A stretch of DNA of 13,604 bases. It comes from Candidatus Nitrosopumilus sp. (lineage in GTDB: Archaea; Thermoproteota; Nitrososphaeria; Nitrososphaerales; Nitrosopumilaceae). Below are positions 1 to 7,840 of the stretch, one piece after another. The position numbers were made by a program, and so were the translations under genes. The notes beneath the pieces were generated by a model. It worked only from the letters and a program-made list of their open reading frames with translations. It searched no databases and was not told the origin of the DNA. Every line of letters begins with the position of its first letter. Positions within the stretch are counted from its first letter, which is position 1. The stretch lies in contig JAOUAE010000024.1 of the NCBI GenBank assembly GCA_029861085.1, positions 1 to 13,604 of the forward strand, read 5' to 3'.

Positions 1-170
1 AATTGAAGTGGCTGTATCATTGCAGATATGTAAATATGAACAGAGTACCTACAATAATCAAGGATAGCAGTTTTTTATGAAAATACTCACATAGAAATTA
101 TCAAAAAAATAATTTTCAAAAAAAAATGAAAATCAGTATAGTTTAATTCTAACTAAAACAAATAAACACC

Positions 171-263
171 ATGAAAGTAGACGGCAGTAAAATTATCTTT
201 GTGTTAGGAGTGACTGCAGCGATGGCAACTGCTGCAATATCTCTATATTTTTCAATTCGTTAA
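171..263 (+). CDS. 30-residue single-span membrane peptide
   Basis: A short reading frame starts at an ATG and encodes 30 residues: a polar start (MKVDGSK), then an unbroken hydrophobic and small-residue stretch (about residues 8-28) ending in IR. That is one short transmembrane helix. A TATA-like TTTAATT at 141-147 lies about 27 bases before the ATG, which fits leaderless archaeal initiation. It lies 31 bases before the next gene on the same strand, so the two could be co-transcribed. I do not recognise a family. Very small membrane peptides like this are common in thaumarchaeal genomes but their roles are unknown. It is too short to be sure that it is translated. Confidence 0.5.
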   Translation: MKVDGSKIIFVLGVTAAMATAAISLYFSIR

Positions 264-294
264 AGATAAATCATCACAATAATACATCAATGCA

Positions 295-615
295 ATGCCA
301 GATGTAAACGAGTTTAGAATTACACAGATAGTAGATAATGGTCAAATGGTGCAATTAACGTTGATTGAAAATATTTCAACTGAGCCAATTTCTCAAAAAC
401 AGATGATTATTGAAAATGTTTCAAAAAAACTCGATGCAGAAACTAAAGAGCAAGTAATGCCACTATTAGAAGCAATTTTGCAAGCACAACCAACTGTCAA
501 CATCAAATCATATCAACAAACACAAATCACAATAGCAATGCCAAAATCAAGATATGATAACATGGGAAGACCTCAAGTTGGAAATATAATTGAAGTAGAT
601 TTAAAAAAAATCTAA
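295..615 (+). CDS. Small conserved-looking hypothetical protein (106 aa)
   Basis: This is a 106-residue soluble protein with no signal peptide, membrane segment or cysteine. The N-terminal third ([17 protein letters not shown]) and the C-terminal third ([20 protein letters not shown], then [12 protein letters not shown]) look like beta strands. The middle (residues 37-65) looks helical. The last strand and the [14 protein letters not shown] stretch resemble a small beta-barrel fold, but I cannot name a family. The ATG at 295 is chosen because an ATG five bases upstream (290) is out of frame and stops at once. It ends tail-to-tail with the next gene: its TAA at 613-615 overlaps the opposite-strand TAG at 612-614. 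Composition matches its neighbours, so it is probably a resident chromosomal gene. Confidence 0.75.
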   Translation: MPDVNEFRITQIVDNGQMVQLTLIENISTEPISQKQMIIENVSKKLDAETKEQVMPLLEAILQAQPTVNIKSYQQTQITIAMPKSRYDNMGRPQVGNIIEVDLKKI

Positions 616-2639
616 AGGTTTAATTTTATCTCATCAAGCGTATGCAGAGGTAAAGAGCAAGTAAAATTCTTACAGACAAAAACAGATGTACTATCTTCAA
701 AAAGTTTTCCAGTAAAGAAAGGATACTCTGAAAGACTCTCCAACTGAGAGGAGTTCTGAATTGTGATCATTATAGAGTTGGGCAAATAGTCTAAAAGAAG
801 GGATTCGCATATTTCAGAGTTTTCGGTATTGATAATAGTAATTTCCACAGGTTTTTGAATAAACATAGAAATGGTATTTAGTAAATAACCGAATCCGAAT
901 GGATTTTCAGCAGCCATTTGTGCCTGAGATTCCATTATTTTTGTGGTAATTTCGAGAAAAGTTTGTTCTTTTGATAGATGATATAATCTAAGCATCACAA
1001 AGGCTGAAACAGAATTTCCCGAAGGCAGAGACAAATCATAGTTACTCTTGGGACGAATAATTAATTTTTCATGATGATCAGAGGTCATAAAGAAATTATT
1101 ATTCTCAGAATCCCAGAAATGATTTACTAAATGATGGCCTAATTTCAAAGACAGTTTAAGATATTTTGGATCAGGTTCAATTTCAAAGACATCAAGTAAT
1201 GCATTGACAAAATAAGAATAATCTTCAAGATATCCATCAATTTTTGCAGTTCCATTTTTGTAAGTTCGCAACAGTTTATCATTGACAAAAAGATTCTTTT
1301 CAATAAAAGAAATACAATCTTTTGCGGCATTCAGATATCTAACATCATTTGTTACACGATACCCTTTTGCAAATGCTGTAATCATTAAAGAATTCCATGA
1401 AACCAATACCTTGTCATCCAATCCCGGGGAAATTCGCCTAGAACGAACTTTTAATAACTTTTCAGAACATGAATTTAAAATATTGTGAACTTCTTGTTCT
1501 GAAATTCCAAAATTAAATGCAACAGTAGAGGCATTAAGATTATTACATAAAATATTATTTCCCTCCCAATTACCACCGTCAGTTACATCATAATAAAGAC
1601 AGAAAAGATCAGCATCATTTCCAAGAATTTCTTTAATTTCACTTTTCTGCCACACGTAGAATTTCCCCTCAACACCTTCAGAGTCTGCATCATATGCAGA
1701 ATAAAAGCCACCTTCCGGAGAAGTCATTTCACGCAAAACAAAGTCAAGAGTTTTTTGTAAAACATCAAGATAGAAAGGATCTCGTGTTATTTGATATGCT
1801 TCAGCATAATTTACAGGAATCAAAGCATTATCATAAAGCATTTTTTCAAAATGAGGAACCAACCATTTTGCATCGGTTGAATATCTAGAAAATCCACCTC
1901 CAATTTGATCAAATATTCCACCCTTGGCCATTTTTTTGAGAGTTTTGAGCGCAAATTCATTGAATTTGCCAAGTCCTGAAAGTTTAGCATACCTAAATAA
2001 AAATGATATATTTGCAGCATTGGGAAATTTTGGGGCAGATCCAAATCCACCATGCGTTGCATCACCCAATTGAAACAAATTCATGGCAGCCTCATCAAGA
2101 ATAGTTCGTTCTAATTTTGACGGAACCTGAATTGTTTCGGATTTATGCAGTGCGCCAAGAAAGTTATCAGCAGATTTTTCAATATCTTTTGGTTTTTCTT
2201 TCCATGCTTGCGATAGTTGCCTGCAAATACTTCCAAAACCAGGACGCCCATAAGAGTCCAAAACAGGAAAGTATGTTCCTACATAGAATGGTTTTTGATC
2301 AGGAGTAAGAAAAATACTCAATGGCCAACCACCTTGACCTGTTGCTATCTGACAAATTTTTTGATAAATATCATCAATATCAGGTCGTTCTTCACGGTCA
2401 ACTTTTATGTTAATAAAATTTTCATTCATAAATTTTGCAACATCTTCATTTTCAAATGATTCATGAGCCATCACATGGCACCAATGACATGCACTATATC
2501 CAATACTTAGAAAAATTGGTTTGTTTTCATCTTTTGCTTTTTTTAATGCTTCATCATTCCACCCATACCAATCAACAGGATTATGTGCATGCTGAAGTAA
2601 ATACGGACTACTCTCATTGATAAGATTATTTTCAACCAC
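612..2639 (-). CDS. YyaL/SPATA20-family thioredoxin-domain protein (DUF255)
   Basis: This 675-residue protein has the layout of the YyaL/spermatogenesis-associated protein 20 family. The signature [20 protein letters not shown] is at residues 8-27. A thioredoxin-like domain follows with the redox-type motif CHWCHVM at 51-57, DREERPDID at 81-89 and GQGGWP at 101-106. The rest is a long (alpha/alpha)6-barrel-like region similar to N-acylglucosamine 2-epimerase or cellobiose epimerase folds, with GGFSRYS and HFEKMLYDN motifs near the middle. Length is normal for the family. Its cellular role is not established, although redox or sugar-related functions have been suggested. The start is GTG at 2639, because the conserved family N-terminus begins a few residues later. 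It is intact and sits tail-to-tail with the upstream small gene. This is a chromosomal housekeeping-type gene with no link to the repeat array. Confidence 0.92.
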   Translation of the reverse strand: MVENNLINESSPYLLQHAHNPVDWYGWNDEALKKAKDENKPIFLSIGYSACHWCHVMAHESFENEDVAKFMNENFINIKVDREERPDIDDIYQKICQIATGQGGWPLSIFLTPDQKPFYVGTYFPVLDSYGRPGFGSICRQLSQAWKEKPKDIEKSADNFLGALHKSETIQVPSKLERTILDEAAMNLFQLGDATHGGFGSAPKFPNAANISFLFRYAKLSGLGKFNEFALKTLKKMAKGGIFDQIGGGFSRYSTDAKWLVPHFEKMLYDNALIPVNYAEAYQITRDPFYLDVLQKTLDFVLREMTSPEGGFYSAYDADSEGVEGKFYVWQKSEIKEILGNDADLFCLYYDVTDGGNWEGNNILCNNLNASTVAFNFGISEQEVHNILNSCSEKLLKVRSRRISPGLDDKVLVSWNSLMITAFAKGYRVTNDVRYLNAAKDCISFIEKNLFVNDKLLRTYKNGTAKIDGYLEDYSYFVNALLDVFEIEPDPKYLKLSLKLGHHLVNHFWDSENNNFFMTSDHHEKLIIRPKSNYDLSLPSGNSVSAFVMLRLYHLSKEQTFLEITTKIMESQAQMAAENPFGFGYLLNTISMFIQKPVEITIINTENSEICESLLLDYLPNSIMITIQNSSQLESLSEYPFFTGKLFEDSTSVFVCKNFTCSLPLHTLDEIKLNL

Positions 2640-2681
2640 AGTTAATCAAATTCGTTTGAATATTAGTACCTAATTAGTAAA

Positions 2682-2915
2682 TTACCCCCAGATACCACGT
2701 CCTTCTGTCAATTCATAGATTCGGACATTGATTTTTCCAAGTAATTTCACTTTGGCCTTGTGCGCCTTTTTATCATGACTGTAATCTTTTTTTTCAATTA
2801 ATTCTTGTAATCGCTTTAATTGATCTAAAGAGAGTTTCTTGAATTCATTTCTAGAATTTGTGACAAGTTGTAACAACTTTACTCTTTCACGATCTTCATC
2901 TGAAATTTCAGTCAT
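2682..2915 (-). CDS. Small charged helical hypothetical protein
   Basis: A soluble protein of about 77 residues, rich in Lys, Glu, Asp and Arg, with heptad-like helices (EDRERVKLLQLVTNSRNEFKKLSLDQLKRLQELIEKK), followed by a basic segment and the C-terminus YELTEGRGIWG. It has no cysteines or membrane segment. The frame can be extended upstream to a TTG at 2939 or an ATG at 2924. I prefer the ATG at 2915 because a TATA-like ATTTATTT (minus strand, about 2941-2948) lies about 27-30 bases before it, which suits a leaderless start, and MTEISDEDRER is a natural N-terminus. It lies 42 bases beyond the start of the DUF255 gene on the same strand, so the two may be transcribed in tandem. Family unknown. 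Confidence 0.65.
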   Translation of the reverse strand: MTEISDEDRERVKLLQLVTNSRNEFKKLSLDQLKRLQELIEKKDYSHDKKAHKAKVKLLGKINVRIYELTEGRGIWG

Positions 2916-3169
2916 AATTTGCATTTTGTCAATTTGCAAATAAATCTTAGTGTAAAAATGGGATCGGTCTATTGCTTAGGATAGTCCAACGACAGCCATC
3001 AGATTTATCAGTTTGATAATAATTTCAACCCTGCTGGATGTTTATCCATACAATTGAATCTCAGATGAGCCTAAGTGTTTGAAATATAACAATAATCAAT
3101 ATTTCACATAGAGATGAATTGAAAAATCAATTAACGAATATTAAAATTTCGTGTTTTATCTGTAAAATT

Positions 3170-4204
3170 ATGGAAAAAATGCGCGCAATGATACTTTCTG
3201 AATGTGCCAAAATTGAGACAAATCCATTAAAACTTACTCACATAGACAGACATGAAATTAAAAGATCAAATGAAATTTTATTAAAAATTGAAGCTTGTGG
3301 CGTATGTCATTCGCAGCTTCACGGAATAGAAGGAGATTGGAAAGACTTGGGAATTCCACCAATACTGCCAACAGTTCCAGGCCATGAAGTTGTTGGAAAA
3401 ATAGTTCAGATTGGAGATCAGGTTACAAAATTCAAAGTGGGAGATAGAGCTGGCATTACGCCACTTTTAGAAGCATGTAAAGACTGTCAATATTGTAAAG
3501 AAGGAAAAGAGTATCTTTGTGAATCATCAACAATAACAGGAGAGTCTCTCAAAGGAGGATATACAGAATACATCACAGTAATTGAAGATTTTGCAACTCA
3601 AGTTCCAGAAAATATGAAACCTGAATATGCTGCGCCATTATTTTGTGCAGGAATTACAGCATTCAAAGCAGTCAAGGCTTCAGAACCAAAACGAAATAAA
3701 AAAATTGGAATTTTTGGAATTGGAGGAGTAGGGCACATGGCAGTACAATTTGCAAAAGTGGAAAATTGCAATGTAATTGCATTTTCTAGATCTCAAAATC
3801 ATCTTGATGTTGCAAAAAGACTAGGTGCAATTGATGTAATGATGTTTTCTGAAAATCAGCAGGAGTTTCTGGATACATTAAAAGAAAAACATGGGATGTT
3901 AGATGCGGCAATAGTATTTGCACCAGCAGATATCGTCACAGATACTGCAATAAAATCAGTAAAGAAAGGAGGATTAATAGTGATTGCAACAGTAGGAAAA
4001 AATCCAACATTCATGGCATTTGAAGAAAAAACAATTAGAGGCACATTAATTGGCTCAACAAAAGATATGGAGCAAGTCATCAAGATATGTGATGAAAAAA
4101 ATATTGAAGTAATTTCTCAAATATTTCCACTAGAGAAGGCAAACGAGGCACTCAAAAAACTGAAAGATTCAGAAATTGAGGCAAGGGCAGTTCTAATTCC
4201 TTGA
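3170..4204 (+). CDS. Zinc-dependent alcohol dehydrogenase (MDR superfamily)
   Basis: A medium-chain zinc alcohol dehydrogenase of about 344 residues, oxidising alcohols or reducing aldehydes with NAD(P). Numbering from this start, the catalytic-zinc Cys is in CGVCHSQLHG (Cys46), followed by GHE (His72-Glu73). The four structural-zinc cysteines are in CKDCQYCKEGKEYLC (103, 106, 109, 117). The third catalytic ligand is in APLFCAGIT (Cys159). The Rossmann motif GIFGIGGVGHMAVQFAK is near 181-197. All key residues are present, so it should be active. Substrate cannot be told from sequence. The open frame extends to a TTG at 3119, but that adds an unlikely 17-residue Cys/Ile-rich leader. ATG 3170, or ATG 3179 (MRAMILSE), matches family N-termini better. 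A TATA-like AATATAA lies at 3082-3088, so a 5' leader is possible. It is monocistronic or lightly coupled to the small gene after it. Confidence 0.92.
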   Translation: MEKMRAMILSECAKIETNPLKLTHIDRHEIKRSNEILLKIEACGVCHSQLHGIEGDWKDLGIPPILPTVPGHEVVGKIVQIGDQVTKFKVGDRAGITPLLEACKDCQYCKEGKEYLCESSTITGESLKGGYTEYITVIEDFATQVPENMKPEYAAPLFCAGITAFKAVKASEPKRNKKIGIFGIGGVGHMAVQFAKVENCNVIAFSRSQNHLDVAKRLGAIDVMMFSENQQEFLDTLKEKHGMLDAAIVFAPADIVTDTAIKSVKKGGLIVIATVGKNPTFMAFEEKTIRGTLIGSTKDMEQVIKICDEKNIEVISQIFPLEKANEALKKLKDSEIEARAVLIP

Positions 4205-4241
4205 TCCTTCCGTTAAATAATGAAAAAATAGGTTTTGTTAT

Positions 4242-4394
4242 ATGAATTGTAACAGATGTCATCATACAGATGAAGCGCATATTCCAAACCAAAATAGTAG
4301 CTCAATTATCAAAGCAGGGAAATGTCAAATTCCCACATGCACATGTAGGCAATATCTAGATCCATTTCAAAAAATTGATGAGGAACTTTTGTAA
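4242..4394 (+). CDS. 50-residue cysteine/histidine-rich microprotein (putative zinc binder)
   Basis: A short frame starting with ATG encodes MNCNRCHHTDEAHIPNQ at its N-terminus, and has KCQIPTCTCRQY near residues 27-38 and DPFQKIDEELL at the end. Cysteines at 3, 6, 28, 33 and 35 and histidines at 7, 8 and 13 form a C-x2-C-H-H plus C-x4-C-x-C arrangement, which suggests a single small zinc site. Codon use and the clean stop before the next gene support translation. It follows the alcohol dehydrogenase by 37 bases and precedes a small helical protein by 32 bases, all on the same strand, so a short operon is plausible. Function unknown. Tiny zinc-finger-like proteins of this style are typical of thaumarchaea. 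Confidence 0.65.
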   Translation: MNCNRCHHTDEAHIPNQNSSSIIKAGKCQIPTCTCRQYLDPFQKIDEELL

Positions 4395-4426
4395 CGGTTC
4401 ATATATCAAAAAGAGTTCAGGCAATT

Positions 4427-4660
4427 ATGGATAAACACAAACCATCAGATGAAATGTTAAAAGAGCTAGATAACTTATTATCAAAACTTAACGCCATGGA
4501 AATTGTTGCATCAGAGGAGTATCAAAAAAATTCAATCAAAATTCAAAGAGCATTAATTGAAGGTCAAATGCATTCAATCAATGAATTTCAACATTTGAAA
4601 AAAGCAATAGATTTGTTAACATTGCAATTATTTGATGTTCAAAATAAAGTTAAGAATTAA
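4427..4660 (+). CDS. Small helical/coiled-coil hypothetical protein (77 aa)
   Basis: A 77-residue soluble protein, predicted almost entirely helical: residues 7-28 (DEMLKELDNLLSKLNAMEIVAS) and 35-77 (NSIKIQRALIEGQMHSINEFQHLKKAIDLLTLQLFDVQNKVKN) show heptad-like hydrophobic spacing. It has no cysteines, signal peptide or membrane segment. It is probably a dimerising helical protein; the family is not recognised. It lies 32 bases after the Cys-rich microprotein on the same strand. Its 3' end overlaps the tail of the opposite-strand zinc-ribbon gene by 11 bases (4650-4660), so the two are convergent. Confidence 0.65.
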   Translation: MDKHKPSDEMLKELDNLLSKLNAMEIVASEEYQKNSIKIQRALIEGQMHSINEFQHLKKAIDLLTLQLFDVQNKVKN

Positions 4661-5150
4661 GCTTTGTGTCACTTAATCCACAGACAGTGCATCTAAACAA
4701 TGTAGATTTTTCAAGAATTTGTTCAGGTTTCATTTCAGACCCACAACAAAGACATGAAACTTTTTCAGGTTCTGGATTTATTTTTTCTGATTTTCGCACA
4801 ACATAATCAGGTTTTTTTTTAGCAGTATCTGCGGAATTACACGCAGGTTTGTAACTAGTCACTATTTTATTAAGTACGTTTTTTCTTCGGTCACCATTAG
4901 ATTCAAACATCGGCAGTATTGCCAGATGCAATGATTTTTCAGATCTTGAATGCTGTATCCAACATTTGTAACTTGGATGTTTAACGAAGAAGGATTCATC
5001 GTCAGTCTTGTCACATTCACCAACAAAAAGAATATTGAATTTGTCCTTATCTTCTGAGAGAATCAGATAAATCAATTTTTCCATTGGAGGCCCCCATTCT
5101 TCTAGCCGAATAGGTCCAAGAAACTCATATTGAAGAATTTGAATGCTCAA
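4650..5150 (-). CDS. Hypothetical protein with C-terminal zinc ribbon (166 aa)
   Basis: The N-terminal 100 residues form an unknown soluble domain (EFLGPIRLEEWGPPMEKLIYLILSEDKDKFNILFVGECDKTDDE..., then SYKCWIQHSRSEKSLHLAILPM). A charged linker follows, then a C-terminal zinc ribbon with CLCCG near residue 133 and CTVCG near 154, i.e. two C-x2-C knuckles about 20 residues apart. Such ribbons usually bind nucleic acid or protein. The long frame starts at TTG 5150, with a TATA-like TTAAAATAC on the minus strand at 5172-5180, 22-30 bases upstream, fitting a leaderless TTG start. The first ATG in frame (5084) would remove conserved-looking sequence. It shares a 77-base divergent intergenic region with recombinase 1. 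Function unknown. Confidence 0.7.
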   Translation of the reverse strand: MSIQILQYEFLGPIRLEEWGPPMEKLIYLILSEDKDKFNILFVGECDKTDDESFFVKHPSYKCWIQHSRSEKSLHLAILPMFESNGDRRKNVLNKIVTSYKPACNSADTAKKKPDYVVRKSEKINPEPEKVSCLCCGSEMKPEQILEKSTLFRCTVCGLSDTKLNS

Positions 5151-5171
5151 TGAAAGTATTTTTGAGTACTT

Positions 5172-5205
5172 GTATTTTAATTCCTACAAAGTTTAGGCTA
5201 AATAC
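5172..5205. promoter_or_regulatory. Divergent TATA boxes for the zinc-ribbon gene and recombinase 1
   Basis: The 77-base gap between two divergent starts holds TTAAAATAC read on the minus strand (5172-5180), about 26 bases before the TTG at 5150, and CTAAATAC on the plus strand (5198-5205), about 26 bases before the ATG at 5228. Both spacings fit archaeal TATA boxes with leaderless starts. Prediction from spacing and composition only. Confidence 0.4.
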
Positions 5206-5227
5206 GCTGATTTGTTAGTAATTTGCT

Positions 5228-6352
5228 ATGAGTATCAAAAACATCAACCTTTTCTCAAGAGAAGACTATTTTGATAAAGTTTTTCCGAAGAGTGGTTCCT
5301 ATCACAGTCTAAACAGTTCAAAGAATGCGATACGCTGTCTTGACAGGTTTTGCACTGAACAGTATTCAAAAGATACCAATGACGTACTCTCAGAAATTAG
5401 AGAAGCAATGATGGGAAATCCCAACAATGTAATTCCAATGATATTTCTTGAAAAGTTTTCTAGTTTTCTTCAAAATGAGGAAAAGAGTACAAGTTGCATC
5501 AAGGGATACGTCAATTTTGCCAAGAAATACCTTAGACAGTGTGGTGGGATCAGGATTTCAGTTGAAGACATGCAGGACTACATTGCAATTCCTGTTGATG
5601 AGGAAGGAGACGAGGATCTTGAGCAATTAACACATGATGAGTTACGAGCAATACTTGACAACATTCCAAACCAAAGACGAAAGGCATTCTACATGGTTCT
5701 AAAGGATGCAGGATGCAGAATAGGTGAAGGACTTCAACTGAAAAAGAAATACTTTGATCTATCCAAGACTCCAGCAACTGTATTTTTGCCAAAGCGAATC
5801 ACAAAGGGAAAGAAGATAAGAAGAATTCAAAGACTGACTCATGAGACCGTAAAGACTCTGCATAAAGTATTTGAAAGATTAAACGATGAGGATTATCTCA
5901 CACAATCAAACAAGGGCGATGGAAAATTCAACGGATACAAGACAGAACGTGATGCGTTTGTTAGAGTATTGGAAAAAAGCAATTTGACTGAAAAGTACGA
6001 GCATAACGGCAGATACAAGAAGAACATCCACAGCATTCGCTCGTTTTGCTATACGCAATGCAAACAAGCTACTGGGGATGCTGACTATGCACACGGATAT
6101 GTTGGTCATGATCGATACCTGGTAGTCTATGACAGGATGGAAGAAAAACAACAAGACGAGATGTTTAACAGATGTGTTCCAAAACTTTCAGTCTTTGAGG
6201 ATGTTGTGGTGTTATCTCAGGATGATGCCAATGAAAAAATCAATGCATTGAACAAAAAAGTTGAAAAATTAACTGAAATATTGGAAAACATATCAGAACA
6301 TCAAACAATCCTTCGACCTGTAAAGAAAAAACTGCAAAATATTTGGAATTAA
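5228..6352 (+). CDS. Tyrosine recombinase/integrase 1 (374 aa)
   Basis: A site-specific DNA recombinase of the tyrosine (phage integrase/Xer) superfamily. Residues 1-120 form an N-terminal arm/core-binding SAM-like region. The catalytic domain runs from about 130 to 320 with Arg164 in GCRIGEGLQL, a lysine in the KRITKGKK beta-hairpin (189-196), His268 and Arg271 in HSIR, His294 in VGHD, and the likely nucleophile Tyr301 in RYLVVYDRM (Tyr297 is the alternative). The full catalytic set is therefore present. A C-terminal coiled coil (334-357, NEKINALNKKVEKLTEILENI) may drive multimerisation. It differs strongly from recombinase 2 in this window. Its TAA stop (6350-6352) overlaps the outer end of the left arm of site A, and it stands at the left edge of the repeat array, so it is the prime candidate for acting on those sites. 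That is inference. Confidence 0.9.
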   Translation: MSIKNINLFSREDYFDKVFPKSGSYHSLNSSKNAIRCLDRFCTEQYSKDTNDVLSEIREAMMGNPNNVIPMIFLEKFSSFLQNEEKSTSCIKGYVNFAKKYLRQCGGIRISVEDMQDYIAIPVDEEGDEDLEQLTHDELRAILDNIPNQRRKAFYMVLKDAGCRIGEGLQLKKKYFDLSKTPATVFLPKRITKGKKIRRIQRLTHETVKTLHKVFERLNDEDYLTQSNKGDGKFNGYKTERDAFVRVLEKSNLTEKYEHNGRYKKNIHSIRSFCYTQCKQATGDADYAHGYVGHDRYLVVYDRMEEKQQDEMFNRCVPKLSVFEDVVVLSQDDANEKINALNKKVEKLTEILENISEHQTILRPVKKKLQNIWN

Positions 6353-6380
6353 TTCATAATCCTAATGGAGATTATGAATT
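6351..6380 (+). repeat. Site A: perfect 11-bp inverted arms, 8-bp spacer
   Basis: The left arm AATTCATAATC (6351-6361) and right arm GATTATGAATT (6370-6380) are perfect reverse complements around the spacer CTAATGGA (6362-6369). This is the most symmetric copy. It begins inside the stop codon of recombinase 1. The hairpin could also act as a transcript end, but there is no simple T run directly attached, and the same structure recurs in places where a terminator is not needed. Confidence 0.85.
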
Positions 6381-6473
6381 TTTATTTAATCAGATGATTT
6401 AAAATTTATATATTTTTTCTATTTTTCTTAAACAAATATTCTATTTTTTTATGAATAGGTTTATTTTTCATTT

Positions 6474-6484
6474 AATTCATAATC
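6474..6484 (+). repeat. Half site (left arm only)
   Basis: AATTCATAATC matches the left arms of sites A and F exactly and lies 16 bases before the ATG of the small ORF at 6500. The 8 bases after it (AGGGTAGA) are followed by AAATAATAT, which matches the right arm at only 4 of 9 positions, so this is a half site or a decayed copy. Confidence 0.55.
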
Positions 6485-6499
6485 AGGGTAGAAAATAAT

Positions 6500-6616
6500 A
6501 TGGCATTAGAACCAACAAAAAAAGGAAAGGAGATTGAAGGACATTTGAGTAGTGTGAACATGGATCCTTGGTATTACATTTATGAGAATCATATCAAAAA
6601 TCAATCAAAAAAATAG
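6500..6616 (+). CDS. 38-residue hypothetical microprotein
   Basis: An ATG frame encodes MALEPTKKGKEIEGHLSSV, then NMDPWYYIYENHIKNQSKK. It is charged and soluble, with an aromatic patch WYYIY at residues 24-28 and a basic tail. A TATA-like stretch GTTTATTT (6460-6467) lies about 36 bases upstream, and a stronger TTTATATAT lies at 6405-6413. The left half site sits between the nearer TATA and the start codon. The stop is 14 bases before site B, so this tiny gene fills a site-to-site interval. No family is recognised. The reading frame is short, but its composition and placement make it plausible. Confidence 0.5.
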   Translation: MALEPTKKGKEIEGHLSSVNMDPWYYIYENHIKNQSKK

Positions 6617-6630
6617 TCCAATGAGGAAAT

Positions 6631-6656
6631 TTCATAATCTTAGATAGGATTACGCA
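6631..6656 (-). repeat. Site B: lox/dif-like site, reversed orientation
   Basis: Left arm TTCATAATC (6631-6639), spacer TTAGATAG (6640-6647), right arm GATTACGCA (6648-6656, two mismatches to perfect symmetry). The spacer is identical to site D and is the exact reverse complement of site G's spacer. It lies just after the 38-residue ORF and beyond the 3' end of the P-II-like gene, so it is not in a promoter. The right-hand flank stays open for 33 codons (6648-6749), but no convincing protein is seen there. Confidence 0.8.
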
Positions 6657-6767
6657 ATACTCAATTCATTGAAATCATCATTAGTTATGAAACGTTTGAC
6701 TAGATCCTTTACAACAATTGATTATTCAAACACGATTTTTCTTAAATGATTTTCTATATATGAAAAA

Positions 6768-7079
6768 CTAGAATGGAATAAAATCATCTACAGATGAGAC
6801 AATCATCACGCCTTTGCTTTCACCACCTATTGATTTTTTTATCGCCGCAGATACGTCTTGAATTCTGTTTGACTCAACAACTGTAGCTATTATTTTTCGT
6901 GGAACATACGAAACCTCAATGAAACCCGTTCCTCTACCTGATTTTGTTCTTGTTTTTTCTTTTCCTGCACTCTTTACATCATATATTATTGCATCGAGAT
7001 CTAATTCTCTTAGAGATGCTATAACGACATCAACTTTTTCACTTTTTACTAGTACCGCTAATCTTTTCATTGTAGACAT
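6768..7079 (-). CDS. Divergent P-II-like nitrogen regulatory protein
   Basis: A 103-residue protein with the ferredoxin-like layout of the GlnB/GlnK (P-II) family: MKRLAVLVKSEKVDVVIASLRELDLDAIIYDVKSAGKEK (residues 4-42), a T-loop-like insert around 37-57 rich in Lys, Arg and Gly, then VSYVPRKIIATVVESNRIQDVSAAIKKSI (56-84) and GGESKGVMIVSSVDDFIPF. The last part occupies the position of the ATP-binding B-loop (TGxxGDGKIFV in classical P-II). The usual uridylylated T-loop Tyr and the C-terminal RTGE motif are missing, so ligand binding may differ. P-II proteins sense ATP/ADP and 2-oxoglutarate and control ammonium transporters and enzymes, which would matter in an ammonia oxidiser. It lies alone between sites B and C. 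The start at ATG 7079 is supported by a TATA box; ATG 7070 is an alternative. Confidence 0.8.
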   Translation of the reverse strand: MSTMKRLAVLVKSEKVDVVIASLRELDLDAIIYDVKSAGKEKTRTKSGRGTGFIEVSYVPRKIIATVVESNRIQDVSAAIKKSIGGESKGVMIVSSVDDFIPF

Positions 7080-7105
7080 TTAACCCATAACACTAATTCA
7101 TCACA

Positions 7106-7113
7106 TATTAAAG
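7106..7113 (-). promoter_or_regulatory. TATA box of the P-II-like gene
   Basis: Read on the minus strand, the sequence TTTAATAT lies about 30 bases before the ATG at 7079, the spacing expected for a leaderless or near-leaderless archaeal transcript. Prediction from motif and spacing. Confidence 0.4.
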
Positions 7114-7229
7114 ACAATTCTTCTTTGAACACTATTTTGCTAGGTAATAACATGTAATTAAGCATTGTATGTTATAAAAAAATTTTAATGTCTAAATTAT
7201 CAGCGTCGTATCAAACCCTCTTTTCCTTT

Positions 7230-7255
7230 TGTATAATCCTATACAAGATTATGAA
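7230..7255 (+). repeat. Site C: lox/dif-like site
   Basis: Left arm TGTATAATC (7230-7238, two differences from consensus), spacer CTATACAA (7239-7246), right arm GATTATGAA (7247-7255). The spacer is identical to site E in the same orientation. It lies 14 bases beyond the stop of the TPR-protein gene (minus strand) and well upstream of the P-II gene. Confidence 0.8.
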
Positions 7256-7269
7256 ATGATGCTATTGCG

Positions 7270-7650
7270 TTATTTTTGACAGTTTTTGGCTATTTCGTAC
7301 CCTTCTAGGCCTCTTAATGATTGGGGGAATCTGTCCAGATATTCTTCATAATGAAACAGGGATTCGCTACACATATTCAAACGATTCAATATTTTTCCTT
7401 TCTGGTGCCATGCTATTTCTTCTGATGGGCTACCTAGAATTATTTCATTATACTCTAAAAGTGCGCCATGTAGATTTCCATCTTGTACATGATTTTCTGC
7501 AACAATAAATGGGTCTAATTCTTTTGGTGGAGGAGGAGTAACAGCAAACTCGATTGAGACCATACTTGCTAGAATAGAAATAGTCACGAATACAAACAAT
7601 ACTGGAATTGTATAACAAATGCTGTTAATGACTATGTCAAGTTTTGGCAC
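7270..7650 (-). CDS. Membrane-anchored TPR-like protein (126 aa)
   Basis: The start is a GTG at 7650. Residues 10-34 (SICYTIPVLFVFVTISILASMVSIE) form one N-terminal membrane segment, then a Pro-rich hinge (TPPPPKELDP). A TPR-like helical pair region follows: AENHVQDGNLHGALLEYNEIILGSPSEEIAWHQKGKILNRLNMCSESLFHYEEYLDRFP shows the A-x2-Y / W-x2-K-G-x-L-N-R-L spacing of tetratricopeptide repeats (about residues 51-110). It is likely anchored in the membrane with the TPR as a protein-docking module. Partner and function are unknown. It is the only gene between sites C and D. Upstream, on its coding strand, lies an unusual G-rich purine tract. Confidence 0.65.
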   Translation of the reverse strand: MPKLDIVINSICYTIPVLFVFVTISILASMVSIEFAVTPPPPKELDPFIVAENHVQDGNLHGALLEYNEIILGSPSEEIAWHQKGKILNRLNMCSESLFHYEEYLDRFPQSLRGLEGYEIAKNCQK

Positions 7651-7686
7651 ATAACTAATAGCAATTTCATACTAATAACATCGTAG

Positions 7687-7721
7687 CTTCCCCTTTCCTC
7701 CTCTTCCTTCCCCTACCCCCC
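7687..7721 (-). other. Homopyrimidine/homopurine tract with G runs, upstream of the TPR gene
   Basis: Positions 7687-7714 are 28 consecutive pyrimidines on the plus strand, followed by A and six C. On the coding strand of the TPR gene this is a purine run with G6, G4 and G4 blocks, about 40-70 bases before its start. It stands out in such AT-rich DNA and could form a triplex or G-quadruplex-like structure. The rest of 7722-7840 is A-rich, and I see no gene in it. Confidence 0.6.
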
Positions 7722-7840
7722 AACTTCACTAAAGAGTAATAATAAAAAAAATCAAAAGAGAATTTCAATCTCAAAAATTTCAAAAAAAATCGCTACTTCT
7801 GTTGTTATAGTATTTGAAAAATATGACAATTAAGCAAATT

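Noticed and set aside
1145..2620. Several 60-80 codon ORFs overlapping the DUF255 gene
   Set aside because: They lie entirely inside the strongly supported gene in other frames and show no motifs.
2940..3118. RNA gene or riboswitch between the small charged protein and the alcohol dehydrogenase
   Set aside because: Only short 4-5 base dyads and a TATA-like box are present, with no stable structure.
5170..5200. A further decayed site upstream of recombinase 1
   Set aside because: The best alignment matches only about half of the arm bases, no better than expected in AT-rich DNA.
6351..6380. Simple intrinsic terminators
   Set aside because: The structure recurs upstream of genes (D, F, J) and keeps a conserved 8-base loop sequence, which a terminator would not need.
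6648..6749. Small gene opening at site B's right arm
   Set aside because: The 33-codon frame has no convincing protein character, and its only ATG leaves 20 residues.
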